DNA of 64,000 nucleotides from Deltaproteobacteria bacterium (GTDB taxonomy: Bacteria > Myxococcota > JADLHZ01), in NCBI GenBank assembly GCA_020848545.1, contig JADLHZ010000084.1, forward strand, positions 62,001-126,000, written 5' to 3'. Below are positions 20,986 to 29,125 of the stretch, one piece after another. Both the position numbers and the translations under genes were made by a program. The notes under the pieces were generated by a model, which was not told the DNA's origin, searched no databases, and was given only the letters and a program-made list of their open reading frames with translations. How positions within the stretch are numbered: the first letter of the stretch is position 1; every line of letters begins with the position of its first letter.

Positions 20986-21248
20986 TGCTCGAACAAATCG
21001 GCCAAGCGATGCTGACCGACTTCGCCGCGCTCACCGGCATCGCCGCGATCCTCGTCCTCACCGGCCTGCTCACGCGCAAGAAACGCGAGCAGACGCCGCG
21101 CGCGTTCGTGCTCTTGCGCCGCGCGCTCGTCACCTTCGCGGCCGTCGGTTGCATGCTGGCGCCGCGCTTCGGCTCCGAGATCACGCCGGCGCACGGCATG
21201 ATGCTCGCGCTCTTCATCCTCGTCGCCGAGCTCGGTGCGTGGCCGTGA
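20985..21248 (+). CDS. 87-residue membrane protein, NuoK-like in pattern
   Basis: Starts at ATG 20985 inside the TGATG overlap with the preceding stop. It has three predicted membrane helices: TGIAAILVLTGLLT, then a basic RKKREQTPR loop, LRRALVTFAAVGCML, and AHGMMLALFILVAELGAW. The order of a first helix, basic loop, middle helix and a last helix with an internal Glu resembles NuoK/MrpC/HyfE-type subunits (family length about 100). The level of identity is low by eye, so this is a suggestion, not an assignment. Its stop overlaps the next GTG start (GTGA at 21245-21248). Confidence 0.6.
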   Translation: MLEQIGQAMLTDFAALTGIAAILVLTGLLTRKKREQTPRAFVLLRRALVTFAAVGCMLAPRFGSEITPAHGMMLALFILVAELGAWP

Positions 21249-21949
21249 CCTACTTCATCACGCCCGAGTACATGTGGAAGCTCTCGGCGGAGTTCTTGCT
21301 CGTCGTCGGCGTCTCGCTGCGCCTCCTCGTGCAGATCGCGAATCGCAGCGCCGCCGAGAAGTTCGCGCGCGCGACCGCCGGCTTCGCCCTGTTCCTCGCG
21401 GCGCTCCTGCTTTGGTACACCTTCCCGCAAGGCGCCTCGGAGGTCTTGTCGCGAGCCTTCGCGGCCGACGTGCCGAGCTGGATCGCCAAGGGCTTCCTCT
21501 TGCTCGCGGCGATGGCGGCGCTGCGCGCGACGATGACGCCGGAGCAGCCGCAGCTCTTCATGGCCACCGTCGCGGCGATGCTGCTCGCGGCGAGCAATGA
21601 CCTCTTCACCGCGTGGCTCGCGCTCGAAGCGTTGCTCCTGGCCGCGCTCGCACGACCGGCGGCGCGCGCGTGGTCCGCGGGCTTTGCGCTAGCCGCGACG
21701 GTCTTCATCGTGCACTACGGCGCGAGCGAGCTGTCGCTCTTGTCGACCTTCGTCGCGAAGAAGGTCGAGACCGCCGTCCTCGCGTTGCCGCCGGCGTTGA
21801 TGACGATGGTCTTCATCGCCTACTTGTTCAAGCCGCAGGGCCGCTTCGTCGCGCTCGTCTTCTTCGCGATCTTGGCGTTCGTCCTACGCTACGTGTGGGT
21901 CGTGTTCATCGGCGCCGACATCGCGCGCAAGCTCGGCTTTCTGGTCTGA
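21245..21949 (+). CDS. Membrane protein with NuoN-like segment
   Basis: 234 residues from GTG 21245 (GTGA overlap). It has about seven hydrophobic helices: EFLLVVGVSLRLLVQIA, TAGFALFLAALLLWYTF, IAKGFLLLAAMAALRA, LFMATVAAMLLAASNDLF, AWLALEALLLAALARP, FALAATVFIVHYG and two near the C-terminus. The stretch ATVAAMLLAASNDLFTAWLA is reminiscent of the NuoN/antiporter signature in which a helix ends in (A/S)NDL followed by a helix with a central Glu. At 234 residues it would be less than half of a NuoN. Together with the two upstream genes it forms a co-translated membrane unit of unknown role. Confidence 0.6.
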   Translation: MTYFITPEYMWKLSAEFLLVVGVSLRLLVQIANRSAAEKFARATAGFALFLAALLLWYTFPQGASEVLSRAFAADVPSWIAKGFLLLAAMAALRATMTPEQPQLFMATVAAMLLAASNDLFTAWLALEALLLAALARPAARAWSAGFALAATVFIVHYGASELSLLSTFVAKKVETAVLALPPALMTMVFIAYLFKPQGRFVALVFFAILAFVLRYVWVVFIGADIARKLGFLV

Positions 21950-21968
21950 GCTGTTTCGTCCAACCGCG

Positions 21969-22283
21969 TCACTGCAAGAACAGCGCGAGATCGTCGATCG
22001 ACGCCGCGAGCTGCGGCAGCGCGACCATCAGCTTCGTGTCGCGCTTCGGCTTGTAGCCCGGTGGATATTCGGCCTTCAGCACGCGCGCTTCGATCAACGC
22101 CTTCGACGAGCCTTTGATCGCCGGCCCGACGGTGCCGTCTTTCGTCGGATCGGCCGAATGGCAGGCGATGCAGCTCGCAAAGTACACCTGCTTGCCCTTA
22201 TCGGCGGACGGCCCGGTGGTCTCGGGCTTCTTGTCGCACGCGCTCACGAAGAGGAGCAGAAAGGCGAAAACGCTGGTCTTCAT
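21969..22283 (-). CDS. Monohaem c-type cytochrome lipoprotein
   Basis: 104 residues from ATG 22283. MKTSVFAFLLLFVSAC is a lipoprotein signal. The haem-binding motif is CIACH, preceded by GKQVYFASC as in class I cytochromes c, and GTVGPAIKG follows. A Met that could be the sixth ligand lies in KLMVALPQL. It probably carries electrons at the outer face of the inner membrane or in the periplasm. The gene is convergent with the small membrane trio (20-bp gap) and starts 81 bp away from a divergent lipoprotein gene. The longer frame upstream is antisense to that lipoprotein and was not used. Confidence 0.88.
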   Translation of the reverse strand: MKTSVFAFLLLFVSACDKKPETTGPSADKGKQVYFASCIACHSADPTKDGTVGPAIKGSSKALIEARVLKAEYPPGYKPKRDTKLMVALPQLAASIDDLALFLQ

Positions 22284-22364
22284 GCCCCCTTTTTGACGCA
22301 CCCCGGCGCCCGCCGCAACAGGAGCACCGCAACCGCAGCGACGGGCGTCCCGATAACCCACCGG

Positions 22365-24206
22365 ATGCGATTCGGCGTACCTTCGCTCACCTTCGTGCTC
22401 GCGCCTGTGCTCATGCTCGGTGCGTGCACCCCGCCGGCAGCGAACGAAGAGCTGCAAACCCAGTCGCAGCCGAAGGGCACGCTGCTCTTGAAGCCCTTGG
22501 GCAGCGCCCGCATCGAGGCCGACAAGAACGCCGACATCACGCTCAATCTGGTCGCCACATATATAGAGGTGGGGCCGGCGGCCGACATCGAGGTCGACGT
22601 GCAGTTCTCGGGCGCGGCGCAGGGCGAGCTGCGGACGGGCAGCTACAGGACGACCGAGCAGGGCTTCCTCGCCATCCCGTACCACACACCCGAGGCCGAG
22701 AACCTCACGGTCATCATCCGCTGCAAGTCCGGCAACGCGCCGACGATCAACTTCACGGTCGTCGTCGCCAAAGACACGGTGAAGCTCGACTGGGCCGGCA
22801 AGAAGCCGCACTTGATCAAGAAAGAGACCGACGACGAGTTGCGCGTCAACGCCACCAATCAACGCGGCGCGCCGGTGAGCGGCGTCGAGGTCGTGGTCGA
22901 GCTCATCGGGAAAAGCGACTTTGGCGCCGGCTTCTTCGCGCATACGACGGCGTGGACCGACGGCTCCGGCATGGCGCGCTTTCCCTTCGCCGCCGGCACC
23001 GCGATCACGTCGTATCAAGTCCGCGCCACGAGCCCGCGCTTGAACGAAGCCAAGCTCGAGGTCGTCGTCGCCGAGTCCTTGCCGTCGACGATGGCGTGCA
23101 GCTTCACCAGCGACTGCGCGCCGGGCGACGTCTGCACGAACGGCTTGTGCCAAGCGGGCTCGCGCCGGTGCCGCGGCGGTCATCCGGAAGATTGCCCAGA
23201 AGGCTACAGCTGCAGCACGGCGAACATCTGCGAGTACGGCGGCTGCAGCGGCGCCTCGTGCGTGCCGCCGGGCGCGTCGATCGACGTCAGCGGCCGCTGG
23301 CGCACGCAGTACCTCTTCGACTTCAGCGAGACGCTCGGCTTTTTGACCAAGCTCGCCGATCCGATCGCGAAGATCGACACGCTGCTGCAAGGGAAGCTCC
23401 CGGTCGACATCCCGATCTTCGGGCCGGTCATCGAGCTGATGCTGACCGAGCTCATCCGCGCGTACGTGCCGGACTGGGCGCCGAAGCTCGCGACGGCGCT
23501 GAACGATCTCTTCACCGCGCTCGGCGACGTCAACATCTTCGGGCGCATGGATCTGAAGCCGCAGGCGATGGGCGGCAACGTGCTCGACGGCGAAGAAGTG
23601 TGGGAGTACGTCGAGGTGAAGATCGCCTCGTTCTGCCCGCGCCGCCAGAGCGATCCGCAGTGGCCGACGTGCGCGAAGGTGAACATTCAGCTCTCGCCGA
23701 ACCTCGGCAGCGACGTGACGGCGAAGGCGACGGCGAAGCCGTTCACGGCGAAGATCGAAGGCGTCACGCTGACGATGAACCACAGAGAGGCCGAGCTCGA
23801 GATGCGCAAGTTCATCTCGGTGCTCGTCGATCTCATCGGCAACATCGCCTCGAACGGCCGCGCCAAGACCACCGAAGAGATGGTGGTGCTCATCGTCGAC
23901 TGCCCGGGCTTGCAGGAAGCCGCCGACGAGATCGCGTGCGACGTGACGAACGGCTCAACGTGTCACCTCACGTGGTGGAACACCGTCTGCACGGCGCTCG
24001 CCGGCGCGCTCGGAACGTTCATCGCCAACGAGATCGACAAGGTGCCGCTCACCTGGACGCTCGTCGACTTCACGCAGGTGTCGACCGCCAAAGACACGCG
24101 GCCGCCGGCGACGAAGGCGGACGTGCTCGAGAACGGAACGATCAGCGGGACGACGAACTTCTTCGTGGGGCGCCCGATGACCGGGACGTTCAAAGCCGTG
24201 CGCTGA
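22365..24206 (+). CDS. Large lipoprotein with Ig-like N-half and Cys-rich linker
   Basis: 613 residues from ATG 22365. MRFGVPSLTFVLAPVLMLGAC is a lipoprotein signal. Residues about 30-220 form beta-rich modules, including a Big_1-like segment with APVSGVEVVVELIG and TDGSGMARFPFAAG. A Cys-rich hinge (SDCAPGDVCTNGLCQAG, then CPEGYSCSTANICEYGGC) separates it from a C-terminal domain of about 330 residues without recognisable family motif. The hinge resembles the Cys-rich modules in other lipoproteins of this window (9961, 34877, 45087, 60209). Its end overlaps by 17 bp the 3' end of the convergent broken ATPase gene. Function unknown; surface exposed by inference. Confidence 0.85.
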   Translation: MRFGVPSLTFVLAPVLMLGACTPPAANEELQTQSQPKGTLLLKPLGSARIEADKNADITLNLVATYIEVGPAADIEVDVQFSGAAQGELRTGSYRTTEQGFLAIPYHTPEAENLTVIIRCKSGNAPTINFTVVVAKDTVKLDWAGKKPHLIKKETDDELRVNATNQRGAPVSGVEVVVELIGKSDFGAGFFAHTTAWTDGSGMARFPFAAGTAITSYQVRATSPRLNEAKLEVVVAESLPSTMACSFTSDCAPGDVCTNGLCQAGSRRCRGGHPEDCPEGYSCSTANICEYGGCSGASCVPPGASIDVSGRWRTQYLFDFSETLGFLTKLADPIAKIDTLLQGKLPVDIPIFGPVIELMLTELIRAYVPDWAPKLATALNDLFTALGDVNIFGRMDLKPQAMGGNVLDGEEVWEYVEVKIASFCPRRQSDPQWPTCAKVNIQLSPNLGSDVTAKATAKPFTAKIEGVTLTMNHREAELEMRKFISVLVDLIGNIASNGRAKTTEEMVVLIVDCPGLQEAADEIACDVTNGSTCHLTWWNTVCTALAGALGTFIANEIDKVPLTWTLVDFTQVSTAKDTRPPATKADVLENGTISGTTNFFVGRPMTGTFKAVR

Positions 24207-25105
24207 CGCCGCGCGCGGGGAGTGCGCCAGGCAGCGCCGTCAGTGGCACGAAGCTCACACCCACTCCGCCAAAGGTCTTCTCGAAGCGCTCGGTCTCGCG
24301 CAGCGTCACGACGATGTTGTCGCCGGCGGGGTGACGGCGCCGAAACGCTTGCATCCCTGCCGGATTGAACTTGCTCGCGCTGGCCTTGCACTCGATCGCG
24401 AGCGGCTGCTTGGCGCGTCCCGCTTGCAGCACGAAGTCGACCTCGTGCTGTTGCTTGTCGCGCCAATGGTAGACGTGCGCTGCGCCGTAGCGTGCGAGCA
24501 GCTCATTGAGGACGAGGTGCTCGAGGAGCATGCCCCGATCGTCGTCGCGCAGGCGGTCGATGCCCTTGAAGTACGAGACAAAGCCGGTGTCGAAGGCATA
24601 GACCTTGGGTTGGCTGCGGATCTCCGCCGCGGCCCCGGCATGATAGGGGCGCACGACGGCGGCGACGAGCGTCGTCTCGAGGATGGAGAGGTATTGCTGG
24701 ACCGTGGGTCGAGAAATTTCGCACGGGGCCGCGAACGATTGGGCCTCGAAGAGCGAGCCGCTCTGGGCGAAGAGCAGCTCGACGAACTTGAAGAACGCCG
24801 CTTTCTTCTCGATCACAAAGAGCTCGGTGAGGTCTTTCGCCCAGAACGAGTCCATCCATTCTTCGTAGACGTAGTCATCGACGGTGTCGGCGAGGAACAT
24901 GGGGGGCAGGCCGCCATGGAGCATGCGCCGATCGAGGTTCGTGTCTCCGAGGTCTTGGAGATCGTCGAGGATCATCGGCGAGAGCCAGACCTCGCGCTTT
25001 CTGCCTGTGAGCGTGTCCTTGAACTTGTTCTTCGCCGCCAGGGTCGAAGATCCGGTAGAGAGCGCGCGCGAGCGTGGTCTTGCCGGCGCGTTTTCTTAAA
25101 GTATG
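24190..25105 (-). pseudogene. Broken AAA ATPase-DUF4143 gene, copy 4
   Basis: The intact 3' part (24190-24975, 261 residues) is a DUF4143 region with HEVDFVLQAG and AIECKAS, the PD-(D/E)XK-like signature. About 100 bp upstream, in a different frame, the sequence RKRAGKTTLARALYRIFDP is a Walker A motif of the same family. The segment in between, which should hold Walker B and the sensor region (about 80-100 residues), is missing, and a frameshift separates the parts. No start codon is evident before the Walker A. I read this as an internally deleted, decaying copy. An AT-rich inverted repeat (TTTTCTT/AAGAAAA at 25091-25117) marks its 5' end. Confidence 0.75.
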
Positions 25106-25117
25106 ACCAAAAGAAAA
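25091..25117. promoter_or_regulatory. AT-rich inverted repeat at 5' end of broken DUF4143 ATPase
   Basis: TTTTCTT at 25091-25097 and AAGAAAA at 25111-25117 are perfect complements with a 13-nt spacer. The surrounding 50 bp are much more AT-rich than the flanking genes. It sits where the other three DUF4143 genes have their palindromes. It could equally be a residual promoter region. Confidence 0.4.
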
Positions 25118-25151
25118 TCAACTTTCATGTATTGGACCGTCGCCGACCTTC

Positions 25152-25889
25152 TCAAAGGGCCCGCGCCGCTTCGTCGTACTCGGCGTCGCTGATCCGGCCG
25201 AGTCCCTTCAACGCGTCGAGCAGCCGCTTCGCGCGCCGCTTGAGCCACCGCGACGGCGTGCGCGGATCGGTCTTCAGCGGCATCGGCACCATCGCCGCGA
25301 GCAGCACTGCCTGCGCCGGGCTCAGGGTGAACGCCGATTCGTTGAACCAAGTGCGCGCCGCCTCTTCGATGCCGAAGACGCCGTCGCCCCACTCGATGAG
25401 GTTCAAGTACAGCTCGAGGATGCGGTTCTTCTCGACGTTCTCTTCGAGGCGGTAGGTGAGGATCGCTTCGCTCAGCTTGCGGACGGGGTTGCGCGAGGGT
25501 GACAGGTACACGTTCTTCACGAGCTGCTGGCTGATCGTCGACGCGCCGCGGAAGTGACCTTCGCGCACGCCTTGGGTGAAGGCGTCTTGGATCTCTTCGA
25601 AGTCGAAGCCGTCGTGGGTGTAGAAGTCGGCGTCTTCGGACACGCGGATGGCGTCGCGCAGGAGCGGCGAAATAGCGCGCAGCGGCACCCAGCGCTTACG
25701 AACGCGGTATTTCTTTCCGGCGTCCTTCGCCTCTTCCATGCGCAGCTGCATCAGCGCGGTGAGATCCGGCGTCGTGCGCGCGAGCTCGGACGGGTTCGGC
25801 AGCGTGGCGACGTAGAGGATCGTCAGCGCGGTCAAAGCCGCGACGACGACCCACGGGAGCCAGCGTTTTTTCTGCGGACGGCGCGGCAT
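25152..25889 (-). CDS. mtgA: Monofunctional peptidoglycan glycosyltransferase (GT51)
   Basis: 245 residues with a single N-terminal membrane helix (WLPWVVVAALTALTILYVA). The GT51 domain polymerises lipid II into glycan strands. Its motifs are RVSEDADFYTHDGFD (catalytic Glu), RGASTISQQLVKNVYL and the region of KLSEAILTYRLEENVEKN. No transpeptidase domain follows, so it is MtgA-type rather than a bifunctional PBP1. The gene is divergent from acylphosphatase with a 45-bp spacer, and the broken ATPase gene follows downstream on the same strand. Start ATG at 25889 gives the conventional basic N-terminus (MPRRPQKKR). Confidence 0.93.
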   Translation of the reverse strand: MPRRPQKKRWLPWVVVAALTALTILYVATLPNPSELARTTPDLTALMQLRMEEAKDAGKKYRVRKRWVPLRAISPLLRDAIRVSEDADFYTHDGFDFEEIQDAFTQGVREGHFRGASTISQQLVKNVYLSPSRNPVRKLSEAILTYRLEENVEKNRILELYLNLIEWGDGVFGIEEAARTWFNESAFTLSPAQAVLLAAMVPMPLKTDPRTPSRWLKRRAKRLLDALKGLGRISDAEYDEAARAL

Positions 25890-25934
25890 GCTCGGGGCGG
25901 CTATATGCGCTACACTTCAGGGATGGAAGAAGAG

Positions 25935-26204
25935 ATGGTGCGCGCCAACGTCATCGTCACCGGCAAGGTGCAGGGCGTGTTCTTTCGCGCGTCGACGATG
26001 GAGCAAGCGCAGAGCATGCGGGTGACCGGCTGGGTGATGAACCTGCCGGACGGCACGGTCGAGATGATGCTCGAAGGATCGCGCTTCGGCGTCGAGGAAG
26101 TGATCAAGTGGGCGAAGAACGGCCCGCCGGATGCGCGCGTCGAAGACGTGATCGTGCGCTTCGGAAAGTACACGGACGAGTTTCGAACGTTCGTGGTACG
26201 GTGA
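25935..26204 (+). CDS. acyP: Acylphosphatase
   Basis: 89 residues, the normal length of acylphosphatase, which hydrolyses carboxyl-phosphate mixed anhydrides such as carbamoyl phosphate or 1,3-bisphosphoglycerate. The active-site signature GKVQGVFFRAST holds the catalytic Arg. GWVMNLPDGTVEMMLEGS is the second signature, carrying the catalytic Asn. ATG 25935 has GGAAG five bases upstream and matches the family's N-terminus; an earlier in-frame ATG at 25923 has only a weak ribosome binding site. The gene is followed closely by the MNT-HEPN pair (7-nt gap), though a functional link is unlikely. Confidence 0.93.
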   Translation: MVRANVIVTGKVQGVFFRASTMEQAQSMRVTGWVMNLPDGTVEMMLEGSRFGVEEVIKWAKNGPPDARVEDVIVRFGKYTDEFRTFVVR

Positions 26205-26211
26205 CGTCGCC

Positions 26212-26559
26212 ATGCCCGCCGCCGACCACGAGCAGCGCACCCGCGAAGCGAAAGACGCTTTGGGTCGCTTTTGCGCCGCGCTGCGCGGACGTTTTGGTGC
26301 ACGTGTCCGGGATCTGCGGCTCTTTGGTTCGTTCGCGCGCGGAGATCACCACGAAGAGTCCGACGTAGACGTTCTCGTCGTCATCGCCGAGATGCAGGAA
26401 CGAGAGCGGCGCGAGATATTCGACGTGGCGGAGGAGGAGTTCTTCGTGAGCCTCGTGCGCATCATGCCGCTGGCGCTCTCGGACAAAGAGTACGACGAGC
26501 TCGTGCGCCGTGAACGGTTGATCGCCAAGGAGATCGCCGCGGACGGTGTTGCCTTGTGA
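26212..26559 (+). CDS. mntA: MNT-type minimal nucleotidyltransferase (antitoxin)
   Basis: 115 residues. The nucleotidyltransferase signature GSFARGDHHEESDVDV is at residues 39-54, with metal Asp residues D51 and D53 and the GS pair that binds nucleotide. In MNT-HEPN modules this enzyme neutralises its HEPN partner by AMPylating or oligo-adenylating a Tyr near the HEPN active site. The stop overlaps the GTG start of the HEPN gene, the typical order and coupling for the pair. The upstream gene is unrelated acylphosphatase. Identification as antitoxin relies on this genomic pairing. Confidence 0.88.
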   Translation: MPAADHEQRTREAKDALGRFCAALRGRFGARVRDLRLFGSFARGDHHEESDVDVLVVIAEMQERERREIFDVAEEEFFVSLVRIMPLALSDKEYDELVRRERLIAKEIAADGVAL

Positions 26560-26972
26560 CTGAAGAAAATTCGAGGCAAAACCTGCAGGCCGAGATGGCG
26601 ATGGCCCGCGAGAGCTTGCAGGCGTCGCGCTTGTGTTTCCAGGCGCAGCTCTTCAATGAGTCCGTGAGTCGCGCCTACTACGCCGTCTTTCATTGCGTAC
26701 AGGCCGTGCTCTTTACGCGCGGGCTCGAGGCGAAGACTCACGGTGGCACGCACGACCTTCTGTACACACACTTCGTCAAGGCGGGCGTGTTTCCCCCCGA
26801 GGTCGCCAAAGCGTACGCTGGCTTGCAGCGCTACCGTCAGATCGCGGACTACTCTCGCACCATGCGCTTCGAGTCGGCGAACGCCAAAGCCGAGATCGAC
26901 GCCGCCGAGCGTTTGTTTTCAGCGTTCGAATCCTGGCTCGGTGCCGGTGGATGGCTCACGACCGGCCATTGA
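26556..26972 (+). CDS. HEPN-domain protein (toxin partner)
   Basis: 138 residues starting at GTG 26556, overlapping the MNT stop (GTGA). It is all alpha-helical with HEPN landmarks: ESVSRAYYAVFHCVQAVLF in the first half and a late RYRQIADYS motif, where R94 and Y99 fit the R-x4-Y pattern of HEPN partners of MNT proteins. Other members use R-x4-6-H to cut RNA. Here the Tyr would be the site modified by the partner enzyme. The module probably functions as a toxin-antitoxin or stress-response pair. Adenosine deaminase begins 30 bp downstream. Confidence 0.87.
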   Translation: MTEENSRQNLQAEMAMARESLQASRLCFQAQLFNESVSRAYYAVFHCVQAVLFTRGLEAKTHGGTHDLLYTHFVKAGVFPPEVAKAYAGLQRYRQIADYSRTMRFESANAKAEIDAAERLFSAFESWLGAGGWLTTGH

Positions 26973-27002
26973 CCGCGGCGCCACTTCCAAGGATGCGAGC
27001 GC

Positions 27003-28034
27003 ATGCCTCGTGACATTTCTTTCTACCGTAGGCTCCCGAAGGCGGAGCTGCACTGCCACCTCGATGGAAGCCTGCGCCCGGAGACGATGCTCGCGCTCGC
27101 GGCCAAAGACGGCGTGCACCTTCCGTTTCACGACGTGCCCGCGCTGAAGAAGGCGGTCCGCGCTGGTGAGATCCGCACCTCACTCGAAGATTACTTGTCG
27201 GCGTTCACGCTGACCTTGAGCGTGCTGCAGACGGCGCCGGCCATCGAGCGCGCGGCGTTCGAGCTCGTCGAGGACTGCGCGGCCGAGAACGTGGTGCGGC
27301 TCGAGGCGCGCTTCTCTCCGCTCTTGCACCAGACGCACAAGCTCGCGCTCGAAGCGATCACCGAAGCGGCGCTCGCCGGATTGAAGCGCGGCGCCGAGAA
27401 GACCGGCGTGTCCGTTGGCTTGATCCTGTGCGGCATTCGCAACTTGTCGCCGGACAGCTCGCTTGCGGTGGCGAAGATCGCCGCGAAGTACAAAGCGCGC
27501 GGCGTGTGCGGCTTCGATCTCGCCGGGCCGGAGGTCGGCTACGCGGCGTCGCTGCACGCCGATGCGTTCGCCGCGGCGCGCGACGGCGGTGTGCAGATCA
27601 CCGTGCACGCCGGCGAAGCGGAGGGCGCGTGGTCGGTGGCCGAAGCGATGGACGCGCTACAGGCGAAGCGCGTGGGCCACGGCACGCACCTCATCGACGA
27701 CGACGCGTTGCTCGTTCGCGCGAAGGAATATGGGCTCGCGTTGGAAGTGTGCCTGTCGTCGAATCTCGAGACGCAGTCGGTGCAGTCGATCGCCGAGCAT
27801 CCGTTCGCGCGATTTTTGCGCGCGGGCGTGCGGGCAACGCTCAACACCGACAATCGGCTGATGTCGGACACCGACTTGAGCGCCGAATATCAGCGCGCCG
27901 CCGAAATCTTTCGCCTGAGCGACGAAGAGCTTCGCCGCGTTTGCTTGAACGGCATCGATGCGGCGTTCGTCGACAAGGAAACGCGCACGGCTTTGCGCGC
28001 GAGCACCGAGCGAGCGCTCGCCGCCGCGATGTAA
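27003..28034 (+). CDS. add: Adenosine deaminase
   Basis: 343 residues. Zinc-dependent deamination of (deoxy)adenosine to (deoxy)inosine in purine salvage. Motifs: KAELHCHLDGSLRP (H17, H19), HAGEAEGAWSV (H202 and catalytic E205), RVGHGTHL (H226), CLSSNLETQSV and TLNTDNRLMS (zinc Asp D283). The second Asp of the usual NTDDP motif is Asn, as is common in actinobacterial-type enzymes with NTDNRLMS. The product feeds the purine-nucleoside phosphorylase encoded at 1990-2826, although the two genes are 24 kb apart. It stands after the MNT-HEPN pair and is followed by a 292-bp gap. Confidence 0.95.
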   Translation: MPRDISFYRRLPKAELHCHLDGSLRPETMLALAAKDGVHLPFHDVPALKKAVRAGEIRTSLEDYLSAFTLTLSVLQTAPAIERAAFELVEDCAAENVVRLEARFSPLLHQTHKLALEAITEAALAGLKRGAEKTGVSVGLILCGIRNLSPDSSLAVAKIAAKYKARGVCGFDLAGPEVGYAASLHADAFAAARDGGVQITVHAGEAEGAWSVAEAMDALQAKRVGHGTHLIDDDALLVRAKEYGLALEVCLSSNLETQSVQSIAEHPFARFLRAGVRATLNTDNRLMSDTDLSAEYQRAAEIFRLSDEELRRVCLNGIDAAFVDKETRTALRASTERALAAAM

Positions 28035-28117
28035 GTGCCGTGTCATGGCTGGCCCAAAAAACTTGCGAGCGCTCTTGGCGTGTGAATGTTCACCCACTCG
28101 TGAATTCAGATCGCGCA

Positions 28118-28147
28118 AATCGATGTTTTAGTTTTCATACATCGATT
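28118..28147. promoter_or_regulatory. Inverted repeat AATCGATG / CATCGATT in 292-bp intergenic gap
   Basis: AATCGATG at 28118-28125 and CATCGATT at 28140-28147 are perfect complements around a 14-nt AT-rich spacer. The gap between add and the beta-barrel-like gene contains no gene I can support. The flanks are also less GC-rich than the genes. Either the add terminator or an operator for the downstream envelope genes is possible. GAGCGAGGAC just before 28324 is the ribosome binding site of the next gene. Confidence 0.45.
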
Positions 28148-28326
28148 GACCTCACTCCGAGGCTGTGTCTTTTTGCGACCGTTTGCGTCGCATTGAGTCC
28201 GCGAAGCCGACGGGGCGGGGCGTTTCTGCAGGTGAGTGCGGCGAGTTTGTAAGGAACTGAGTCATTCGAGTGAGTGGATCGACGGTTTTGACGGCACGTT
28301 TTGATGGCATGGAGAGCGAGGACATG

Positions 28327-29094
28327 ATGCGAAAAAGAGTTTCTGGAGCGATGACTCTGTTGAGTTGCGCGACGCTGGCGTTGGCCAGTGTGGCGGCGAC
28401 TCCGTCGGCGTACGCCGATGATCCACCAAAGGGCGAGGTGAAGGCGCAAGAGGAGCTCAAGCCCTCTGCTGGCGTCACCGATCGCTGGGGCACCCTCGGC
28501 GGCACCACGCTCGGTGAGGGCATGGCTCTGCGCGCGCAAATCGGCGGCGGGTCGATGTTGAACCACAACAACGGCTACTTGAACCTCGACGCCGGCTTGC
28601 TCATCGCGCTCGGCCAATCGTTCGACCTCGTGGTCGACTTGAAGCTGCCGCTGCTCGGCAACTTCGGCGTCATCCCGGCGATTGGCATCCGCTTCAACCT
28701 CGTCGATGACAAAGTCTTCCACCTCGCGCTCGTTGCGAACGTGGGCGTGCCGATCATCTTCTCGCCGGGCGTCTCGGTCGGCTTGAACGTCGAGCCCGGT
28801 CTCGTCGTCTCGTACTTCTTCAGCGAGCGCGTCGAGCTCTTCTCGGGCTTGCTCTTCCGTTACTCGCCGCTGTTCATGAGCCCCTTTTTGACGGGCTCGG
28901 GCCATGCGGCGTTTCACGGCATCTTCCGCCTCGGCCTCGCCTACACGCTCTCGTCGAGCAACATGGGCTTCTTCATCAACGGCGACGCGCAGGCGGGCTA
29001 CGAGCCGCAGCGCCGCTTCATCAACATCGGCGATCGCGCGTCGGGGCTCTCACTGAACTTCGCAGTGAACGCCGGCACGCAATTCAAGTTCTGA
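28327..29094 (+). CDS. Exported beta-barrel-like outer-membrane protein
   Basis: 255 residues from the second of two tandem ATG codons (GAGG at 28318-28321 favours 28327). MRKRVSGAMTLLSCATLAL and the following ASVAATPSAYA form a signal peptide. The mature chain consists of alternating amphipathic strands of about 10 residues (FDLVVDLKLPLLG, FHLALVANVGVPII, LVVSYFFSERVELFSGLLFR), with terminal Phe (TQFKF) as in outer-membrane beta-barrels. No enzymatic motif was seen. It precedes two large lipoprotein genes on the same strand with short gaps (31 and 73 bp), and the three may form a cell-surface assembly. Confidence 0.8.
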   Translation: MRKRVSGAMTLLSCATLALASVAATPSAYADDPPKGEVKAQEELKPSAGVTDRWGTLGGTTLGEGMALRAQIGGGSMLNHNNGYLNLDAGLLIALGQSFDLVVDLKLPLLGNFGVIPAIGIRFNLVDDKVFHLALVANVGVPIIFSPGVSVGLNVEPGLVVSYFFSERVELFSGLLFRYSPLFMSPFLTGSGHAAFHGIFRLGLAYTLSSSNMGFFINGDAQAGYEPQRRFINIGDRASGLSLNFAVNAGTQFKF

Positions 29095-29125
29095 ACGACA
29101 TGGCGAACTCTGAGGGTATTTTCCA

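Noticed and set aside
21969-23783. 604-residue minus-strand open frame covering the cytochrome c and the lipoprotein gene
   Set aside because: The part beyond 22283 is antisense to a well-supported lipoprotein and is Arg/His-rich low-complexity text, typical of shadow frames in GC-rich DNA.
24190-24975. Treating the DUF4143 fragment as an intact short gene
   Set aside because: It lacks the ATPase core that defines the family, and a Walker A remnant lies just upstream in another frame, so a broken gene is more likely.
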